Source: Micromonospora ferruginea (lineage in GTDB: Bacteria; Actinomycetota; Actinomycetes; Mycobacteriales; Micromonosporaceae). From it: 64,000 nucleotides of DNA. Each line of letters begins with the position of its first letter. Position 1 is the stretch's first letter. Location: assembly GCF_013694245.2 (NCBI RefSeq), contig NZ_CP059322.2, forward strand, positions 1,298,001-1,362,000. Reading direction: 5' to 3'. Below are positions 11,101 to 34,600 of the stretch, piece by piece. The notes beneath the pieces are model-generated. The model made no database searches and was not told the origin of the DNA. It saw only the letters and a list, made by a program, of their open reading frames with translations. The translations under genes were made by a program, and so were the position numbers.

Positions 11101-13055
11101 CGGACGACGACTTCTTCGCCCGGGGCGGGCACTCGCTGCTGGCGGTGCGGCTGGTGGCGCGGATCGCCCGCGTCTTCGGCGTACGCCTGGCCGTGCGCAC
11201 CGTGTTCGAGACGCCGACGCCCGCGGGTCTGGTGCGGCTGCTGACGCGTACGCCCGGCAGCGGTGACGTCCCCGCGTTGTCCGCCGTGGACCGTCCGGCC
11301 CGGGTGCCGCTGTCGTTCGGTCAGCAGCGGCTGTGGTTCCTGTCCCGGTGGGAGGGCGTCGGCGACCTGTACTCGATCCCGTTGCGCGTCGCGCTGCCCC
11401 GTGACGTGGACCTCGACGCGCTGGAGGCGGCCGTCCGGGACGTGCTGGCGCGGCACGAGGTGCTGCGGTCGGTGTTCCCGGTGGAGGACGGGCAGCCGTA
11501 CCAGCGGGTGCTGCCGGTGTCCGAGGTGGGGTGGCGGTTGGGCGGCACGCCGATGACCGGCGACTTCGACCTCGACGTGGACGTGCCGTTCCGGGCGTGG
11601 CTGTCCGAGGGCGACGACGGCCCGGTGCTGGTGATGGTGGTGCACCACATCGCGTCCGACGGCTGGTCGGCCGGGTTGCTGGTGCGGGACCTGCTGCTCG
11701 CGTACGAGGCGCGGACCGCCGGCACGGCCCCGGACTGGCAGCCGCTTCCGGTGCAGTACGCCGACTTCGCGGTGTGGCAGCGTCGGGTGCTGGGCGACGA
11801 GAACGACCCGGACAGCGCGCTGGCGCGGCAGATCGCGTACTGGCGTGACGCCCTCGCCGGGCTGCCCGAGGAACTCGTGCTGCCGGCCACCACGCCCCGA
11901 CCGGCGACCCCCAGCCATCGCGGTCACCGGATCCGGTTCGACCTGCCGGCTCAGACGCACGAACGCCTGGCCGCTCTCGCCCGGGCCGAGGGCGTCACGG
12001 TGTTCATGGTGGTGCAGGCGGCTCTGGCGGTGCTGCTGTCGCGGCTGGGCGCGGGCGACGACATCCCGCTCGGCTCGGCGGTGGCCGGGCGTGGTGACGA
12101 GGCGTTGGACGACGTGGTCGGTTTCTTCGTCAACACGCTGGTGATCCGCACCGACCTCAGCGGTAACCCGTCGTTCCGGGAGCTGTTGGGTCGGGTCCGT
12201 GAGCGTGGGTTGGACGCGTTGGAGCATCAGGACGTGCCGTTCGAGCGGCTGGTGGAGGAGTTGGCGCCGGTGCGTTCGGCGGCCCGGCATCCGCTGTTCC
12301 AGGTCATGTGCACCCTGCAGAGCGCCGGACGCCCGGAGCGCGGCGACTCGACGGTCCGCCTGCTGCCCGGCGACGAGCCGGCCGGCGCCGGCACGTCGGC
12401 GGCCAAGTTCGACCTCGAACTCCACATCGGGGAGACCTTCGACGAGACCGGGCGGCCGGCGGGCATGCCGGGGGTCCTCACCGGCTCGGCGGATCTCTTC
12501 GACAACCCGACGGTACGGGCGCTCGCCGATCGCTGGATGCGGGTGGTCGACCAGGTGACGGCCACCCCGCACCTGCCGGTACGGGCGGTGGACGTCGTAC
12601 TGGACGAGGAGCGCGATCGACTGGCGGCGTTCGCCCACGGTCCGCGGCGTGACGACGTCCCGGGTTCGGTGCTGGATGGTTTTCGGGTGTGGGTGGGGTT
12701 GACGCCGGATGCGCCGGCGGTGGTGTGTGGTGGGGTGGTGTTGTCGTTTGTGGAGTTGGATGTGTTGTCGAATCGGGTGGCGAATTTTTTGGTGTCGGTG
12801 GGTGTGGGTGTGGATTCGGTGGTGGGGGTGTGTTTGCCGCGTGGGGTGGATGTGGTGGTGGCGATGGTGGGGGTGTGGAAGGCGGGTGCGGGTTTTGTGC
12901 CGGTGGATCCGGGGTTGCCGGTGGCGCGGCGGGAGTTCATGGTGGCGGATTCTGGTGCGGTGTTGGTGGTGGATGAGTCGGTTATGGCGGGGTTGGATGT
13001 GGTGGGGGTGGGGATCCGGGTGTGGTGGTGTTGCCGTTGTCTTTGGCGTATGTGA
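3036..13055 (+). CDS. NRPS-A fragment 2: A1-T1, C-A2-T2, C-A3-T3, C and start of A4
   Basis: Long open frame (about 3,300 codons) carrying the body of NRPS-A; the ATG at 3036 is internal to a C domain and is not a real start. Each carrier domain has the LGGHSLL (or RGGHSLL) phosphopantetheine serine. The C domains have HHAAADG, HHIAGDG and HHIASDG. The A domains have the YTSGSTG P-loop, NxYGPTE and NGK motifs. A1 and A2 give the textbook Asp code DLTKVGHIG; A3 gives DALSLGTVM, which I cannot assign. A1 contains a 55-residue Gly/Ser/Ala/Met insert with five 7-residue repeats (4125-4229) between cores A5 and A6. The frame is lost at about 13012, inside repeat R1, where one G is missing in GTGGGGATCC. 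Confidence 0.85.
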   Translation: MGAGVGAGGGDPSVLVRSVVVAGVEEREFLARVGVGEVLSGVDVSVVSLFERQVAACPDAPAVVGGGVSLTFAQVDARANRLARVLQANGVGVDSVVGLALPGGVDMVVGMVAVWKAGGAYLPVDVSLPTDRLAFMFADARVSVLVGTDEVLGDLPAGMRTVSVDDPLLGVMPDEAPCVVVPLDALAYVIYTSGSTGRPKGVGVTQRGLANYVAGVPQRLGWGAPGARYGLLQAQVTDLGNTTIFTSLATGGCLHVLDADVVVDPAAVAGYWREHGIEHVKAVPSHLAALAAGGWVEAVLPSGSLVLGGEAAPRSLVDAVASVGRPVFNHYGPTETTIGVLTGPITGSAGSVTATVGSVPDSVGAMAGSSGAMADSSGAMAGSSGPMAGSSGVVAGSADRAGRVGVAAGSGAVLGLPVPNMRVAVWDEWLQPVPVGVVGELYVSGPQVARGYAGRPGLTAQRFVAGSGGVRWYRTGDRVRWTADGVLEFAGRADDQVKIRGYRVEPGEVQAVVAAHPVVERAVVVAREDQPGDRRLVAYVVADGPVDGLREFVAARLPEHMVPSAFVSLTELPLTGNGKLDRRALPAPEYASGPRREPANAREELLCQAFAHVLGVDSVGVDDDFFALGGHSLLAVRLISRVRVVLGAELEIRTLFEQPTPAGIAAHLADTETAARPALIAGERPERIPLSYAQRRLWFLAQMEGPSATYNLPVVLELTGDVNDEALDAALGDVLARHEALRTVFPSADGEPYQKIVAVPEIGRRLDIVELDGASTDEFATAAEWARHVFDLTVDIPFRAGLLRGPAGRQLLVLVLHHAAADGWSMGPLAKDLSVAYRARLAGTEPEWTALPVQYADFALWQRDLLGAADDPDSVSARQLGYWREALDGVPDELALPYDRTRPAVPTHTAHSVPLQVNPALHQALTDVARAEGVTLFMLLRGTLAVLLSRLGAGTDIPIGSAVAGRTDENLDDLVGGFVNTLVIRTDLSGDPTFRDVLARVRDRSLEALAHQDLPFERLVEELAPARSLARHPLFQVILTMQNTVDAVLDLPGVTAEAVRADRRWAKFDLDVMVGELRDDDGRPAGLRGAIAAAADLFDRGTAEAIGRRWVRVLEQVAADPSVLVRSVAVAGEGERARLVSAGVGEVLSGVDVSVVSLFERRVAACPDAPAVVGGGVSLTFAQVDARANRLARVLRANGVGVDSVVGLALPGGVDMVVGMVAVWKAGGAYLPVDVSLPTDRLAFMFTDARVSVLVGTDEVLGDLPAGMRTVSLDDPLLEVMPDEAPGVQVPLDALAYVIYTSGSTGRPKGVGVTQRGVANYVAGVPQRLGWGAPGARYGLLQAQVTDLGNTTIFTSLATGGCLHVLDADMVVDPAAVAGYWREHGIEHVKAVPSHLAALAAGDGGVEAVLPSGSLVLGGEAAPESLIDAVASVGRPVFNHYGPTETTIGVLTGPMTGSGGVLGLPVPNMRVAVWDEWLQPVPVGVVGELYVSGPQVARGYAGRPGLTAARFVAGSGGHRWYRTGDRVRWTADGVVEFAGRADDQVKIRGYRVEPGEVQAVVGAYPVVERAVVVAREDQPGDRRLVAYVVADGLVDGLREFVAGRLPEHMVPSAFVSLTELPLTGNGKLDRKGLPAPEYASGPRREPANAREELLCQAFAHVLGVDSVGVDDDFFALGGHSLLAVRLISRVRVVLGAELEIRTLFEQPTPAGLAAHLTDATARPALIAGERPERIPLSYAQQRLWFLAQLEGPSPTYNVPLVLRLPAGTEPAALQESLLDLLERHEVLRTVFPSADGEPYQKILPVTELGWQLDVVDGEPDRAEAVAERARRPFDLATEVPFRASLLPADEGEEALLLLVMHHIAGDGWSKRILIRDLTTALAARRDGVAPETAPLAVQYADYAVWQREQLGRVDDPGSVIARQVAYWRDALAGLPEELTLPTVRPRPAVPGHRGESVAIEVPADVHRAVRDLARTEGVTVFMVVQAALAVLLSRLGAGADIPIGSAVAGRGDEALDDVVGFFVNTLVIRTDLGGDPTFHEVLRRVRERGLDALEHQDVPFERLVEELAPVRSVARHPLFQVMCAVQDVGDAEPGLSRARISSPEDYRGSLTAASRFDLDLTVGEVLDDDGRPRGLRGSLTGSADLFDRPAVTALAARWARLLRAVVTRPGERVSSVPVLFDDETDRLSGFASGPVRDFGPGSVLERFQDRARTNPDAPAVVCDGVTLSYAALDARANQVANHLRAAGVGADAVVGICLPRGVDVVAAMVGVWKAGAGFVPVDPGLPRTRREFMLTDSGAATVVDERVLAEASGADDAAPDVPVLPLSLAYVIYTSGSTGVPKGVACTHAGLWNVVSALAPVVRSDVGRRVLQFASFSFDASVLDVGMALVSGATLVIATEEQRGDPRLLAGLAVDSASVVPSLLEAITPDELARTDTVLVGASAVSERTARVWSRGRRLVNTYGPTEASVMVTAGDVDGDTGPVPMGAPIANTSVLVLDEWLRPVPAGVTGELYIGGPQVARGYPGRTALTAQRFVASPFHPGERLYRTGDRARWTGGGELVFAGRADEQVKIRGFRVEPGEVRAVVLQHPAVRQAVVVVRDERLVAYVVADGTVDGLRAFVGERLPDYMVPSAVVELAALPLNANGKVDTHALPDPEHVSTGRVATDPREELLCGVFAEVLGVAAVNPDDDFFARGGHSLLAVRLVARIARVFGVRLAVRTVFETPTPAGLVRLLTRTPGSGDVPALSAVDRPARVPLSFGQQRLWFLSRWEGVGDLYSIPLRVALPRDVDLDALEAAVRDVLARHEVLRSVFPVEDGQPYQRVLPVSEVGWRLGGTPMTGDFDLDVDVPFRAWLSEGDDGPVLVMVVHHIASDGWSAGLLVRDLLLAYEARTAGTAPDWQPLPVQYADFAVWQRRVLGDENDPDSALARQIAYWRDALAGLPEELVLPATTPRPATPSHRGHRIRFDLPAQTHERLAALARAEGVTVFMVVQAALAVLLSRLGAGDDIPLGSAVAGRGDEALDDVVGFFVNTLVIRTDLSGNPSFRELLGRVRERGLDALEHQDVPFERLVEELAPVRSAARHPLFQVMCTLQSAGRPERGDSTVRLLPGDEPAGAGTSAAKFDLELHIGETFDETGRPAGMPGVLTGSADLFDNPTVRALADRWMRVVDQVTATPHLPVRAVDVVLDEERDRLAAFAHGPRRDDVPGSVLDGFRVWVGLTPDAPAVVCGGVVLSFVELDVLSNRVANFLVSVGVGVDSVVGVCLPRGVDVVVAMVGVWKAGAGFVPVDPGLPVARREFMVADSGAVLVVDESVMAGLDVVGVGIRVWWCCRCLWRM
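4125..4229 (+). repeat. Tandem 21-bp repeat, five units, in frame inside A1
   Basis: Units at 4125, 4146, 4167, 4188 and 4209 encode [28 protein letters not shown] and GVVAGSA. They belong to an insert (about 4074-4265) absent from the otherwise near-identical A2 and A6 domains. The insert falls just after the [15 protein letters not shown] segment and before GELYVSG, in a loop region of the large subdomain. It is a low-complexity expansion without a stop codon. Confidence 0.85.
6364..8276 (+). repeat. Asp A-T cassette, copy 2 of 3
   Basis: Second copy of the Asp-specific A-T block (module 2 of NRPS-A). It lacks the tandem-repeat insert of copy 1 and has a DGG insertion near 7240. The sister junction at 6390-6402 reads through in frame, supporting a missing base in copy 1 at about 3063. 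Confidence 0.7.
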
Positions 13056-14022
13056 TTTATACGTCGGGTTCGACGGGGGTGCCGAAGGGGGTGGCGTGTT
13101 CGCATGCGGGTTTGGTGAATGTGGTGTCGGTGTTGGGGCCGCGGTTGGTGGGTGGGGGTGGGGGTTGTTGCAGTTTGTGTCGTTTAGTTTTGATGCGTCG
13201 GTGTTGGATGTGGGGGTGGCGTTGTCGGGGGTGTTCGGTTGGTGGTGGCGTCGGAGGATGAGCGGCGGGATCCGGTGGGTTTGGCGGGGTTGGATGTGGG
13301 GGCGGCGAGTGTGGTGCCGTCGTTGTTGGAGGTGTTGGATCCGGGGTTTTGCTCATTGGCGGGATGTGGTGGTGGGGTCGTCGGCGATTGGTGAGGCGAC
13401 GGCGTGGGCGTGGGCGGGTGGTCGGGTGTTGTCGAATGCGTATGGGCCGACGGAGTGTTCGGTGATTGTGTCGTGTGGTGTGGTGGTGGCGGGTCGTGGG
13501 GTGTCGATGGGTGGGCCGTTGGCGAATTGTTCGGTGTGGGTTTTGGATGAGGGTTTGCGGCCTGTTCCGGTGGGGGTGGTGGGTGAGGTTTATGTGGGTG
13601 GTGTGCAGGTGGCTCGGGGTTATGCGGGGCGGGTGGGGTTGACGGCGCAGCGGTTTGTGGCGTCGCCGTTTGGGGTGGGTGAGCGGTTGTATCGGACGGG
13701 GATCGGGCGCGGTGGTCTGTGGGTGGGGAGTTGGTGTTCGCGGGGCGGGTGGATGAGCAGGTGAAGGTGCGGGGTTTTCGGGTGGAGTTGGGTGAGGTGC
13801 GGGCGGTGGTGTTGCGGTTTGCGGGGGTGCGGCAGGCGGTGGTGGTGGCGCGGGGGCAGGGGTTGGTGGCGTATGTGGTGGCGGATGGTTCGGTGCGGGG
13901 GTTGCGGGCGTTCGTGGGTGAGCGGTTGCCGGATTACATGGTGCCGTCGGTGGTGGTGGAGTTGGCGGCGTTGCCGTTGAACGCCAACGGCAAGGTCGAC
14001 ACCACCGCACTCCCCGAACCGG
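12662..14022 (+). repeat. Repeat R1, copy 1: 1,361-bp near-identical block covering the A4 domain
   Basis: Covers essentially the whole adenylation domain of module 4, from just before core A1 to the codons after NGKVD. Copy 2 is at 28222-29582 (module 9, NRPS-B). I find only two differences: copy 1 has one more G at about 13089 and one fewer G at about 13698. Codons are extremely G/T-rich (GTG, TTG, GGG) compared with flanking C-ending codons. Both copies share the same frame-breaking one-base deficits at about 13012, 13157, 13225 and 13347 (two bases). Confidence 0.9.
13022..13764 (+). pseudogene. Frame-broken centre of adenylation domain A4 (probably assembly error)
   Basis: The A4 domain is spread over three frames here: [16 protein letters not shown] in one, [20 protein letters not shown] in a second, [17 protein letters not shown] in a third, then the second again for [16 protein letters not shown] and [10 protein letters not shown]. 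Each switch fits loss of one G from a G run, or two around GGGGTTTTGCTC. After 13698 the frame returns to that of fragment 3. Stitched together the domain is complete, with code DALSVGAVI. Real inactivation is unlikely because the domain is complete and the second copy has nearly the same pattern. Confidence 0.6.
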
Positions 14023-17000
14023 CGCTCACCGGCTCCGTCTCGCGCCCGCCGGCGGACTTCCGGGAGGAAACCGTCTGCGCGGTCTTCGCCCAGGTGCTCG
14101 GCGTGGACACGGTCGGCGTGGACGACGACTTCTTCGCCCTCGGCGGGCACTCCCTGCTCGCCGTCCGGCTCATCGACCAGCTACGCGACCGGGGCCTCGA
14201 CGCCTCCGTACGATCGCTGTTCCGGACGCCGACCCCAGCCGGCCTGGCTGCCGCCGCCGAACCGGACGCCGTCGAGGTCCCGGACGCCCGCATCCCGGCC
14301 GGCGCACGGACCCTCACCCCGGACATGCTGCCGCTGGTCACGCTGTCCCCGGCGGAGATCGACGTCGTGGTGGACACCGTGGACGGTGGCGCGGCCAACG
14401 TCGCCGACGTCTACCCGCTGGCGCCCCTGCAGGAGGGCATGCTCTTCCACCACCTCATGGCCGACGCCGGGGCCGACGACGCGTACGTCACCGCGGTCGT
14501 GCTGGAGTTCGACGACGCCGAGCGGCTCGACGCCTTCGCCGCGGCCCTGCACCAGGTCGTCACCCGCCACGACGTCTACCGGACCGCGGTGCTCTGGGAC
14601 GGCGTGCCCCACCCGATCCAGGTGGTGTGGCGCGAGGCGACCCTGCCCGTCACCGCCGTCGACCTGGAACCGGGCCCCGCCGACCCGGCCGACCGGCTCG
14701 TCGCGCAGGTCGGCATGACCATGAGCCTGGACCGGCCACCCCTGCTGGACCTGCACATCGCCGAGGTGCCCGGCGGCGGTGGACGCCGGCTGGCCCTGCT
14801 GCGCATGCACCACCTGGTGCAGGACCACACCGGCATGGACAAGGCGCTGCACGAGATCCGCGAGATCATGGCCGGCCGTGGCGGCCAGCTCCCGCCCCCG
14901 GTGCCCTACCGCTCCTTCGTCGCCCGGGCCCGCCGGGACGACGGCGCGCACCAGGAGTTCTTCGCCGAACTGCTGGGCGACGTGACCGAACCCACCGCCC
15001 CGTACGGGCTGATGGACGTCCACGGCGACGGCAGCGGCACCCGGCAGAGCCGGCTCACCGTCGAAGGCGCCGTAGCCGCCCGCATCCGGGACGTCGCCCG
15101 GCAGGCCGGCACCAGCCCGGCGACCGTCTGGCACGTCGCCTGGGCCCGGGTCCTGGCCGTGGTCTCCGGCCGCGACGACGTCGTCTTCGGCACCGTGCTG
15201 CTGGGCCGCATGACCGCCGGCGCGGACGCCGGCCGGGCCCTGGGCCTGTTCATCAACACCCTGCCCGCCCGGCTACGCACCGGCGAACTCAGCGTGCGCG
15301 ACGCCGTGGAGGTCATGCGCGCCCAGCTGATCGCGCTGATGGACCACGAGCAGGCCACCCTGGCCCTCGCCGGGCAGGCGAGCGGAGTGCCGGCGGACAG
15401 CCCGCTGTTCACCTCGCTGTTCAACTACCGGCACAGCAGCCGGCGGACCCGCACCGAGCAGCGGCAGGACGAGTCGCTCGGCGTGCGCACGGTCCGCACG
15501 CGCGAGCGGCAGAGCTACCCGGTCAGCGTCTCGGTCGACGACCAGGGCGATGGCTTCGCGGTGAGCGTCGACGCGGTCGCCCCGGCGGACCCCGGCGAAC
15601 TGGGCGACCTGCTGCTCACCGCGGTCGCGGACCTGACCGAGGCGCTGGCCTCGACGCCCGAGCGGGCGCTGACGGCCGTACAGGTGCTCGACGAGACCGC
15701 CCGCAAGTCGCTGCTGGACCGCGGCACCGAGGGCGAGGTGCCCGTCGCGGTCGAGTCCCTGGCCGGAGCGTTCCAGGCGCGGGTCGCCGCGACGCCGGAC
15801 GCGGTCGCGGTGTCGGCCGGCCCGCACAGCGTCACCTACCGCGAGCTGGACGACCGGGCGAACCGGATCGCCCGGTCCCTGCTGGCGCACGGAGTGACCC
15901 GGGGTGCCGTGGTGGCCGTGCTGCTGGACCGCGGAGTGGACGTCGTGGCCTCGCTGCTGGGTGTGGTCAAGGCCGGCGCGGTGTACCTGCCGATCGACCC
16001 CCAGCAGCCGGCGGGCCGGGCGGCCTACATGGTGGCCGACGCCGGCGCGGTGTGCGTTGTCGGCGCCGGCGACTTCCCCGGTGTGCCGGCGCTCGACCCC
16101 GCCGTGGCCCACCCCGACGGCTCGCCGCTGACCGACGCCGAACGCGGCGGCCCGGTACTGCCGGACCAACCGGCGTACGTGATCTACACGTCTGGCTCGA
16201 CCGGCGCGCCCAAGGGGTGCGTGGTGACCCACCGCAGCGTGATGGACCTGCTGGCGGCCGCGCGGCAACGCTTCGAGGTGGGTCCCGACGACGTGTGGAC
16301 GTGCTTCCACTCCTTCGCCTTCGACTTCTCCGTGTGGGAGATGTGGGGCGCGCTGCTGACCGGCGGCCGGCTCGTGGTGGTGCCGTACGAGGTGACCCGC
16401 TCGCCGAACGAGTTCCTCGACGTGCTGGCGCGGCAGCGGGTGACCGTGCTGAGCCAGACACCCTCGGCCTTCGCCCAGTTGCAGGCGGCGCTCGACGACG
16501 ACACCCGCGCGCGGCTGACGCTGCGCTACGTGGTGTTCGGCGGCGAGGCGCTCGACCTGTCCCGGCTGCGGGACTGGTACGCCGCGTTCCCGGACGGCCC
16601 GCAACTGGTGAACATGTACGGGATCACCGAGACCACCGTGCACGTCACCCACGCGGCGCTCGACGCGGCGCTGGTGGCGACCGCCGACGGCAGCCTCGTC
16701 GGGCGCGCGCTGCCCGGGTGGCGCACCTATCTGCTCGACGACACCCTGCAGCCCGTCCCGGCCGGCGTCACCGGTGAGCTCTACGTCGGCGGGGCCGGCC
16801 TCGCCCAGGGCTACCTCGGCCGGGCGGGACTCACCGCGCACCGGTTCGTGGCGTCGCCGTACGAGCCCGGGCAGCGCGTGTACCGCACCGGCGACCTGGC
16901 CCGGTGGACCGCCGACGGGACGCTCGAGTTCCTCGGCCGAGCCGACGACCAGGTGAAGATTCGAGGCTTCCGGATCGAGCCCGGCGAGGTGCGCGCGGCC

Positions 17001-17536
17001 GTCCTGACCCACCCCGCCGTGCGCGACGCGGTGGTCGTCGCCCGCGAGGACGTACCCGGCGACCCCCGGCTGGTCGCGTACCTCATCGCCGACGGCCCGG
17101 TCGACGACCTGCGCCGGCACGTCGGACAGCTCCTGCCCGGCTACATGGTGCCCGCCGCGGTGGCCGTGGTGGACCACTTCCCGCTCACCGCGAACGGCAA
17201 GCTGGACCAGCACGCGCTGCCCCGGCCCGACCATCCGGCCGCCGGCCGCGGACGGGCCCCGGCCGACGAACGCGAGGACGCGCTGTGCCGGGCGTTCGCC
17301 GACGTTCTCGGCCTCGCCGATGTCGGCGCCGACGACGACTTCTTCGACCTCGGCGGGCACTCGCTGCTCGCGGTGCGCCTGATCTCGCGGATCCGGGCGG
17401 CCCTGCACACCGAGGTGCGGATCCGCACGGTCTTCCAGCACCCCACCCCGGCCGGCCTGGCCGCCCACCTGCAGACCCAACCGTCCCAGCGGCCGAACCG
17501 GCCCGCACTGCGCCCGATGCGCGGGGAGGAAGCCCG

Positions 17537-17540
<4 letters not shown>
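13719..17540 (+). CDS. NRPS-A fragment 3: end of A4, T4, dual E/C, A5 (Thr), T5
   Basis: Open frame after the last A4 frame break; the ATG at 13719 is internal. It contains the A4 C-terminal lobe ([10 protein letters not shown]), T4 (LGGHSLL near 14143) and an unusual condensation domain starting [17 protein letters not shown]. That domain has [10 protein letters not shown] (an HHxxxxxGxD-type N-terminal His motif) and HHLVQDH at the usual catalytic site. These are the marks of dual epimerisation/condensation domains described in Pseudomonas lipopeptide synthetases, so residue 4 is expected to be D. A5 has DFWSVGMVH, the Thr code. T5 follows (LGGHSLL near 17352). The protein ends without TE or epimerase and hands over to NRPS-B, whose ATG overlaps the stop. 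Confidence 0.9.
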
Positions 17541-28615
<11,075 letters not shown>

Positions 28616-28654
28616 TTTATACGTCGGGTTCGACGGGGGTGCCGAAGGGGTGGC

Positions 28655-31600
28655 GTGTTCGCATGCGGGTTTGGTGAATGTGGTGTCGGTGTTGGGGCCG
28701 CGGTTGGTGGGTGGGGGTGGGGGTTGTTGCAGTTTGTGTCGTTTAGTTTTGATGCGTCGGTGTTGGATGTGGGGGTGGCGTTGTCGGGGGTGTTCGGTTG
28801 GTGGTGGCGTCGGAGGATGAGCGGCGGGATCCGGTGGGTTTGGCGGGGTTGGATGTGGGGGCGGCGAGTGTGGTGCCGTCGTTGTTGGAGGTGTTGGATC
28901 CGGGGTTTTGCTCATTGGCGGGATGTGGTGGTGGGGTCGTCGGCGATTGGTGAGGCGACGGCGTGGGCGTGGGCGGGTGGTCGGGTGTTGTCGAATGCGT
29001 ATGGGCCGACGGAGTGTTCGGTGATTGTGTCGTGTGGTGTGGTGGTGGCGGGTCGTGGGGTGTCGATGGGTGGGCCGTTGGCGAATTGTTCGGTGTGGGT
29101 TTTGGATGAGGGTTTGCGGCCTGTTCCGGTGGGGGTGGTGGGTGAGGTTTATGTGGGTGGTGTGCAGGTGGCTCGGGGTTATGCGGGGCGGGTGGGGTTG
29201 ACGGCGCAGCGGTTTGTGGCGTCGCCGTTTGGGGTGGGTGAGCGGTTGTATCGGACGGGGGATCGGGCGCGGTGGTCTGTGGGTGGGGAGTTGGTGTTCG
29301 CGGGGCGGGTGGATGAGCAGGTGAAGGTGCGGGGTTTTCGGGTGGAGTTGGGTGAGGTGCGGGCGGTGGTGTTGCGGTTTGCGGGGGTGCGGCAGGCGGT
29401 GGTGGTGGCGCGGGGGCAGGGGTTGGTGGCGTATGTGGTGGCGGATGGTTCGGTGCGGGGGTTGCGGGCGTTCGTGGGTGAGCGGTTGCCGGATTACATG
29501 GTGCCGTCGGTGGTGGTGGAGTTGGCGGCGTTGCCGTTGAACGCCAACGGCAAGGTCGACACCACCGCACTCCCCGAACCGGAATACGTGTCGACCGGAC
29601 GGCCCCCGGCGAATCCGCGCGAAGAATTGCTGTGCGCGGCCTTCGCCGACGTTCTCGGCGTGCCCGACGTCGGCGTGGACGACGACTTCTTCGCCCTCGG
29701 CGGGCACTCCCTGCTCGCCGTCCGGCTCATCGACCAGCTACGCGGGCACGGCCTCGCGGTGGCGGTGCGCGACCTGTTCCGCGCGCCCACGCCCGCCGGG
29801 CTCGCCGGCGCCGCCACCGTGCCCACCGAGGCCGTCCCGCCCAACCTGATCCCGGCGGACGCGCGGACCATCACCCCGGACCTGCTGCCGCTCGTCGACC
29901 TGAGCCAGGCCGACATCGACCGCATCGTCACCGCCGTCGACGGCGGCGCCGCCGCCGTCGCCGACGTCTACCCGCTGGCGCCCCTGCAGGAGGGCTTGCT
30001 CTTCCACCACCTCATGGCGGGGGAGGGCGCCGACGCGTACGTCTCGGTCGTGGTCCTGGAGTTCACCGGCGAGACCGACCGGGACCGCTTCGCCGAGGCC
30101 CTGCAGCGGGTCGTGGACCGGCACGACGTCTACCGCACCGGCGTGCACTGGGACGGTCTGCCCGAGCCGGTGCAGGTGGTGAGACGCACGGCCACCCTGC
30201 CGGTCACCGAGGTGACGCTCCCCGCGGGGACCACCGACCCGGTGGCCGCCCTGGTCGCCGCCGTGGGCCGGACGATGGACCTGACCAGCCCGCCGCTGAT
30301 GGACCTGCACACCACCGGCGACGGCACCGGCCGGCAGCTCGGCCTGCTCCGCATGCACCACCTCGTGCAGGACCACACCGGCACCGACCAGTTGCTGCGC
30401 GAGGTGCGGGCCTTCCTGGCCGGGCACGGCGACGACCTGCCGCCCGCGACGCCCTTCCGCGACTTCGTCGCCGAGGCCCGGCGCCGCGCCGGGGAACCGG
30501 ACGACTACTTCGCGGAACTGCTCGGGGACGTCACCACGACGACCGCCCCGTACGGCCTGACCGACGTGCACGGTGACGGCGCGGCGACCGTACGGGACCA
30601 CCTGGTCCTCGACGGCGAGCCGGCCGTCCGGGTCCGGGAGGTCGCCCGCCGGCTGGGCGTCAGCCCGGCCACCCTGTGGCACGTCGCCTGGGCGCGGGTC
30701 CTGGGCACGGTCTCCGGCCGCGACGACGTGGTGTTCGGCACGGTCCTGCTGGGCCGGACGAACGCCGGCGCCGGCGCCGGCCGGGCGCTGGGCCTGTTCA
30801 TGAACACGCTGCCGGCGCGCGTCCGGCTGGCGGACGTCGGCGTGCTCGACGCCGTACGCGGGATGCGGACGCAACTGGCGGCGCTGCTGGAACGCGAGCA
30901 CCTGCCGCTGTCGGTCGCGCAGCAGGCCAGCGGCGTGCCCACCGACGTGCCGCTGTTCAGCTCGGTGTTCAACTACCGGCACAGCGAGCGGGACACCGGC
31001 GGACGGCCGGACCGGGCGGCCACCGGCGGCATCCGGTCGGTGTTCATGCAGGAACGGGCCAACTACCCGCTCGGCGTGTCGATCGACGACCTCGGCGCCG
31101 ACTTCGTGATCACGGTCGACGCCGCCGCCCCGGCGCAACCCCGGGCCGTGGCCGCCCTCGTCGGCACCGCGCTGGACAATCTGACGTCCGCGCTGGTGAC
31201 CGCCCTGGACGGCGGCGAGCAGGCCCGCCTCGCCGACGTGGCGATCCGGCCCGCGGACGAGATCGAGCGGCAGCTCGGCGCGTTCAACGACACCACGCGA
31301 GCCGTCCCCGCCCTGTCCGTGGCCGAACTCGTCGAGGCCCAGGTGCGCCGGACGCCGGACGCGACCGCGCTCGCCGGCGCCGGGATCGACTGCTCCTTTG
31401 CGCAGTTGGACGCCCGGGCCAACCGGATCGCGCGGCTGCTGCTCCGGCGCGGGGTGCGCCGCGGGGCGGTGGTGGCGGTGGTGATGGACCGCGGGACCGC
31501 CCTCGTGACCACGCTGCTCGGCGTGCTCAAGGCCGGCGCGGCATACCTGCCGGTCGAACCGGGCCAACCGGCCGCCCGCTTGGCCCAGTTGCTCGGCGAC

Positions 31601-34600
31601 AGCGGCACGGACCTCGTCCTCACCGATGGCACACCGGTCGCCGCGGTGCCCGATGTCACGGTCACCACGATCGGTGAGCGGGACCTGGACGGGCTCTCCG
31701 GCGAGCCCGTCGACGTCCGGGTCACCGCCGCCGACGCCGCGTACGTCATCTACACCTCCGGCTCGACCGGCCGGCCCAAGGGGGTGGTGCTGACCCACGG
31801 CGGCGCGGTCAACCTGGCGCTGGCGCAGATCGAGCGGTTCGGGATCGCACCCGGCGCCCGGATCCTGCAGTTCGCCTCGATCGGCTTCGACGCGGCGACC
31901 TCGGAGCTGCTCACCGCCCTCGCCGCCGGCGCGACGCTGGTGGTCGCGCCCGCCACGGCGCTGCGCCCCGGCGGTGGGCTCGAGGAGGTCGTGGCCACCC
32001 ACGGCGTCACCCACGTCACGCTGCCGCCCGCGGTGCTCGCGGTGCTGGAGCCGGACGCCCTGCCGTCGGTCACCACACTCGTGTCCGCCGGGTCGGCGCT
32101 CGACGCGGACGTCCTGCGCCGCTGGGCGCCGGGCCGGCGCCTGATCAACGCGTACGGCCCGACCGAGACGACCGTCTGCGCCAGCATGTCGCACCCGCTG
32201 GCTCCGGACGCGCACCCGACGATCGGCACGCCGATCGCCAACGGGCGGGCCTACGTGCTCGACGACGCGTTGCGGTCCCTGCCGCCCGGCGTCACCGGCG
32301 AGCTCTACGTCGCCGGCGCCCAGGTGGCCCGCGGCTACCTCGGCCGCCCCGACCTGACCGCCGAGCGCTTCGTGGCCGACCCGTTCCGTGCCGGCGAGCG
32401 GATGTACCGCACGGGCGACCTGGCCCGGTGGACGCCGGACGGCCAGCTCGACTTCGCCGGACGCGCCGACGACCAGCTCAAGGTGCGTGGCTACCGGGTC
32501 GAGCCCGGGGAGATCCAGGCCGCCCTGCTCACCCACCCGGCGGTCACCCAGGCGGTGGTCGTGGCCCGCGACGACGCCCTGGTGGCCTACGTCGTCGGCC
32601 ACGCGCCGGCCGGCGAGCTGCGCGAGCACCTGGCCGGCCGGCTGCCGGGCCACCTGGTCCCGGCGGCGGTGGTCGAGCTGGCGGAGCTGCCGCTGACGGT
32701 CAACGGCAAGGTCGACCACCGGGCGCTGCCGGCCCCCGCGGCCGGCACCACCGGCGCCGAGGACCGGCCCGCGAGCGCTCAGGAGGACCTGATCGCCGAG
32801 GCGTTCGCCCAGGTGCTCGGCGTGCCACGGGTAGGACCGCACGACAACTTCTTCGCGCTCGGCGGGCACTCGCTGCTCGCCGTACGGCTGATCTCGCGGC
32901 TGCGGACCCTGCTCGGCGCCGAACTCGACATCCGTACGCTGTTCGACGCCCCGACCCCGGCCGGGCTGGCGGGTCGCTGGGACGGCACGACCCAGCCGCC
33001 GCTGACCGCCGGCCCGCGGGCCGAGCTGGCGCCGGTCTCCTTCGCGCAGCAACGACTGTGGTTCCTGCACGAGCTGGAGGGTCCGTCCGCCACCTACCAC
33101 GTCTCGTCGGTGATCCGCCTGCCCGAGGCCGACCGCGGCGCCCTGGCCGCGGCGCTGCGCGACGTCATGGACCGGCACGAGGTGCTGCGCACGGTCTTCA
33201 CCACCGTGGACGGCGTCCCGTACCAGCGGGTGCTGTCCGTCGCCGAGGCCGGTCCACGGCTGGGCACGGCCGCCGGGCCGGAGGAGCTGACCGCGCTGGC
33301 CGAGCAGCCGTTCGACCTGGCCACCGAGGTGCCGATCCGGGCCTGGCTGCACGAGGCCGGCAGCGAGTCGCAGCTACTCCTGGTCGTGCACCACATCGCC
33401 ACGGACGGCTGGTCGGCCGGGCCGCTGGCCCGGGACCTGACGACGGCGTACGTCGCCCGGCGGGCCGGACGGGAACCCGACTGGGCGCCGCTGCCCGTGC
33501 AGTACGCCGACTACGCCCGCTGGCAGCGCGAACTGCTCGGCGACCCGGCCGACCCGGACAGCGTGCTGTCGCGCCAGGTCGCCTACTGGCGGGACACCCT
33601 GGCCGGCGTCCCGGAGGAGATCGCCCTGCCGTACGACCACCCGCGGCCCGCCGTCGCCGGCCACCGCGGGCACGGCGTCGCGCTGCACCTGCCGGCCGAG
33701 CTGCACCGGGCGGTGGCCGAGCTGGCCCGAGCCGAGGGTGTCACCGTGTTCATGGCGCTGCAGGCGGCGCTCGCGGTGACGCTCACCCGACTCGGCGCCG
33801 GCACCGACGTCCCGATCGGCTCGGCCGTGGCGGGCCGGTCCGACGAGGCGCTGCACGACCTGGTCGGCTTCTTCGTCAACACGCTCGTGGTGCGCACCGA
33901 CCTGGCCGGCGACCCGACCCTGCGGGAGGTGCTGGCCCGGGTCCGCGAACGCACGGTGGCGGCGCTGGGCCACCAGGACGTGCCGTTCGAGCGGCTGGTG
34001 GAGGAACTCGCCCCGACCCGGTCGCCGGCCCGCCCGCCGCTGTTCCAGACGGCGTTCACACTGCAGAGCCCGGGCACCGCGGGCGCCCCGCCGGCGACCG
34101 GCGACCTGACCGGTGTCGCGGCGAAGGTCGACCTCGAGGTGACCGCGCAGGAACTGCGCGACGACCAGGGCCGTCCGGCCGGCCTGCGGGCCGCCGTCAT
34201 CGGCGCGACGGACCTGTTCGAGGCGTCCACGGTGGCCGCGCTGGCCGAACGCTGGACGACGGTGCTACGCCTGCTCGGCTCGCACCCGGACCTGCGCCTG
34301 CACCAGGTGGACGTACGCACCGATCGGGAGCGGGAGCTGATGCGTGACGCGGGGGCCGGCAGCACCCTGACGACCGTCTTCCGGCCGGTGCACGAGACGA
34401 TCGAGGCCCGGGCGCGGCAGGCCCCGGACGCGGTGGCCGTGCTCGGCGACGCCGGGCACGTCACGTACGCCGGGCTGGACGCCGAGGCCAACCGCGTGGC
34501 GCGCCTGCTGCTGGCGCGCGGCGTGACCCGCGGCTCCGTGGTGGCGGTGTCCCTGGACCGCGGGCTGCCGCTGGTCACCGCGCTGCTGGGCGTGCTCCGG

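Noticed and set aside
12990..13360. Programmed ribosomal frameshifting in the A4/A9 domains
   Set aside because: Five to six separate shifts within about 700 bp, with no common slippery site or structure, would be needed. Missing Gs in homopolymers explain all of them more simply.
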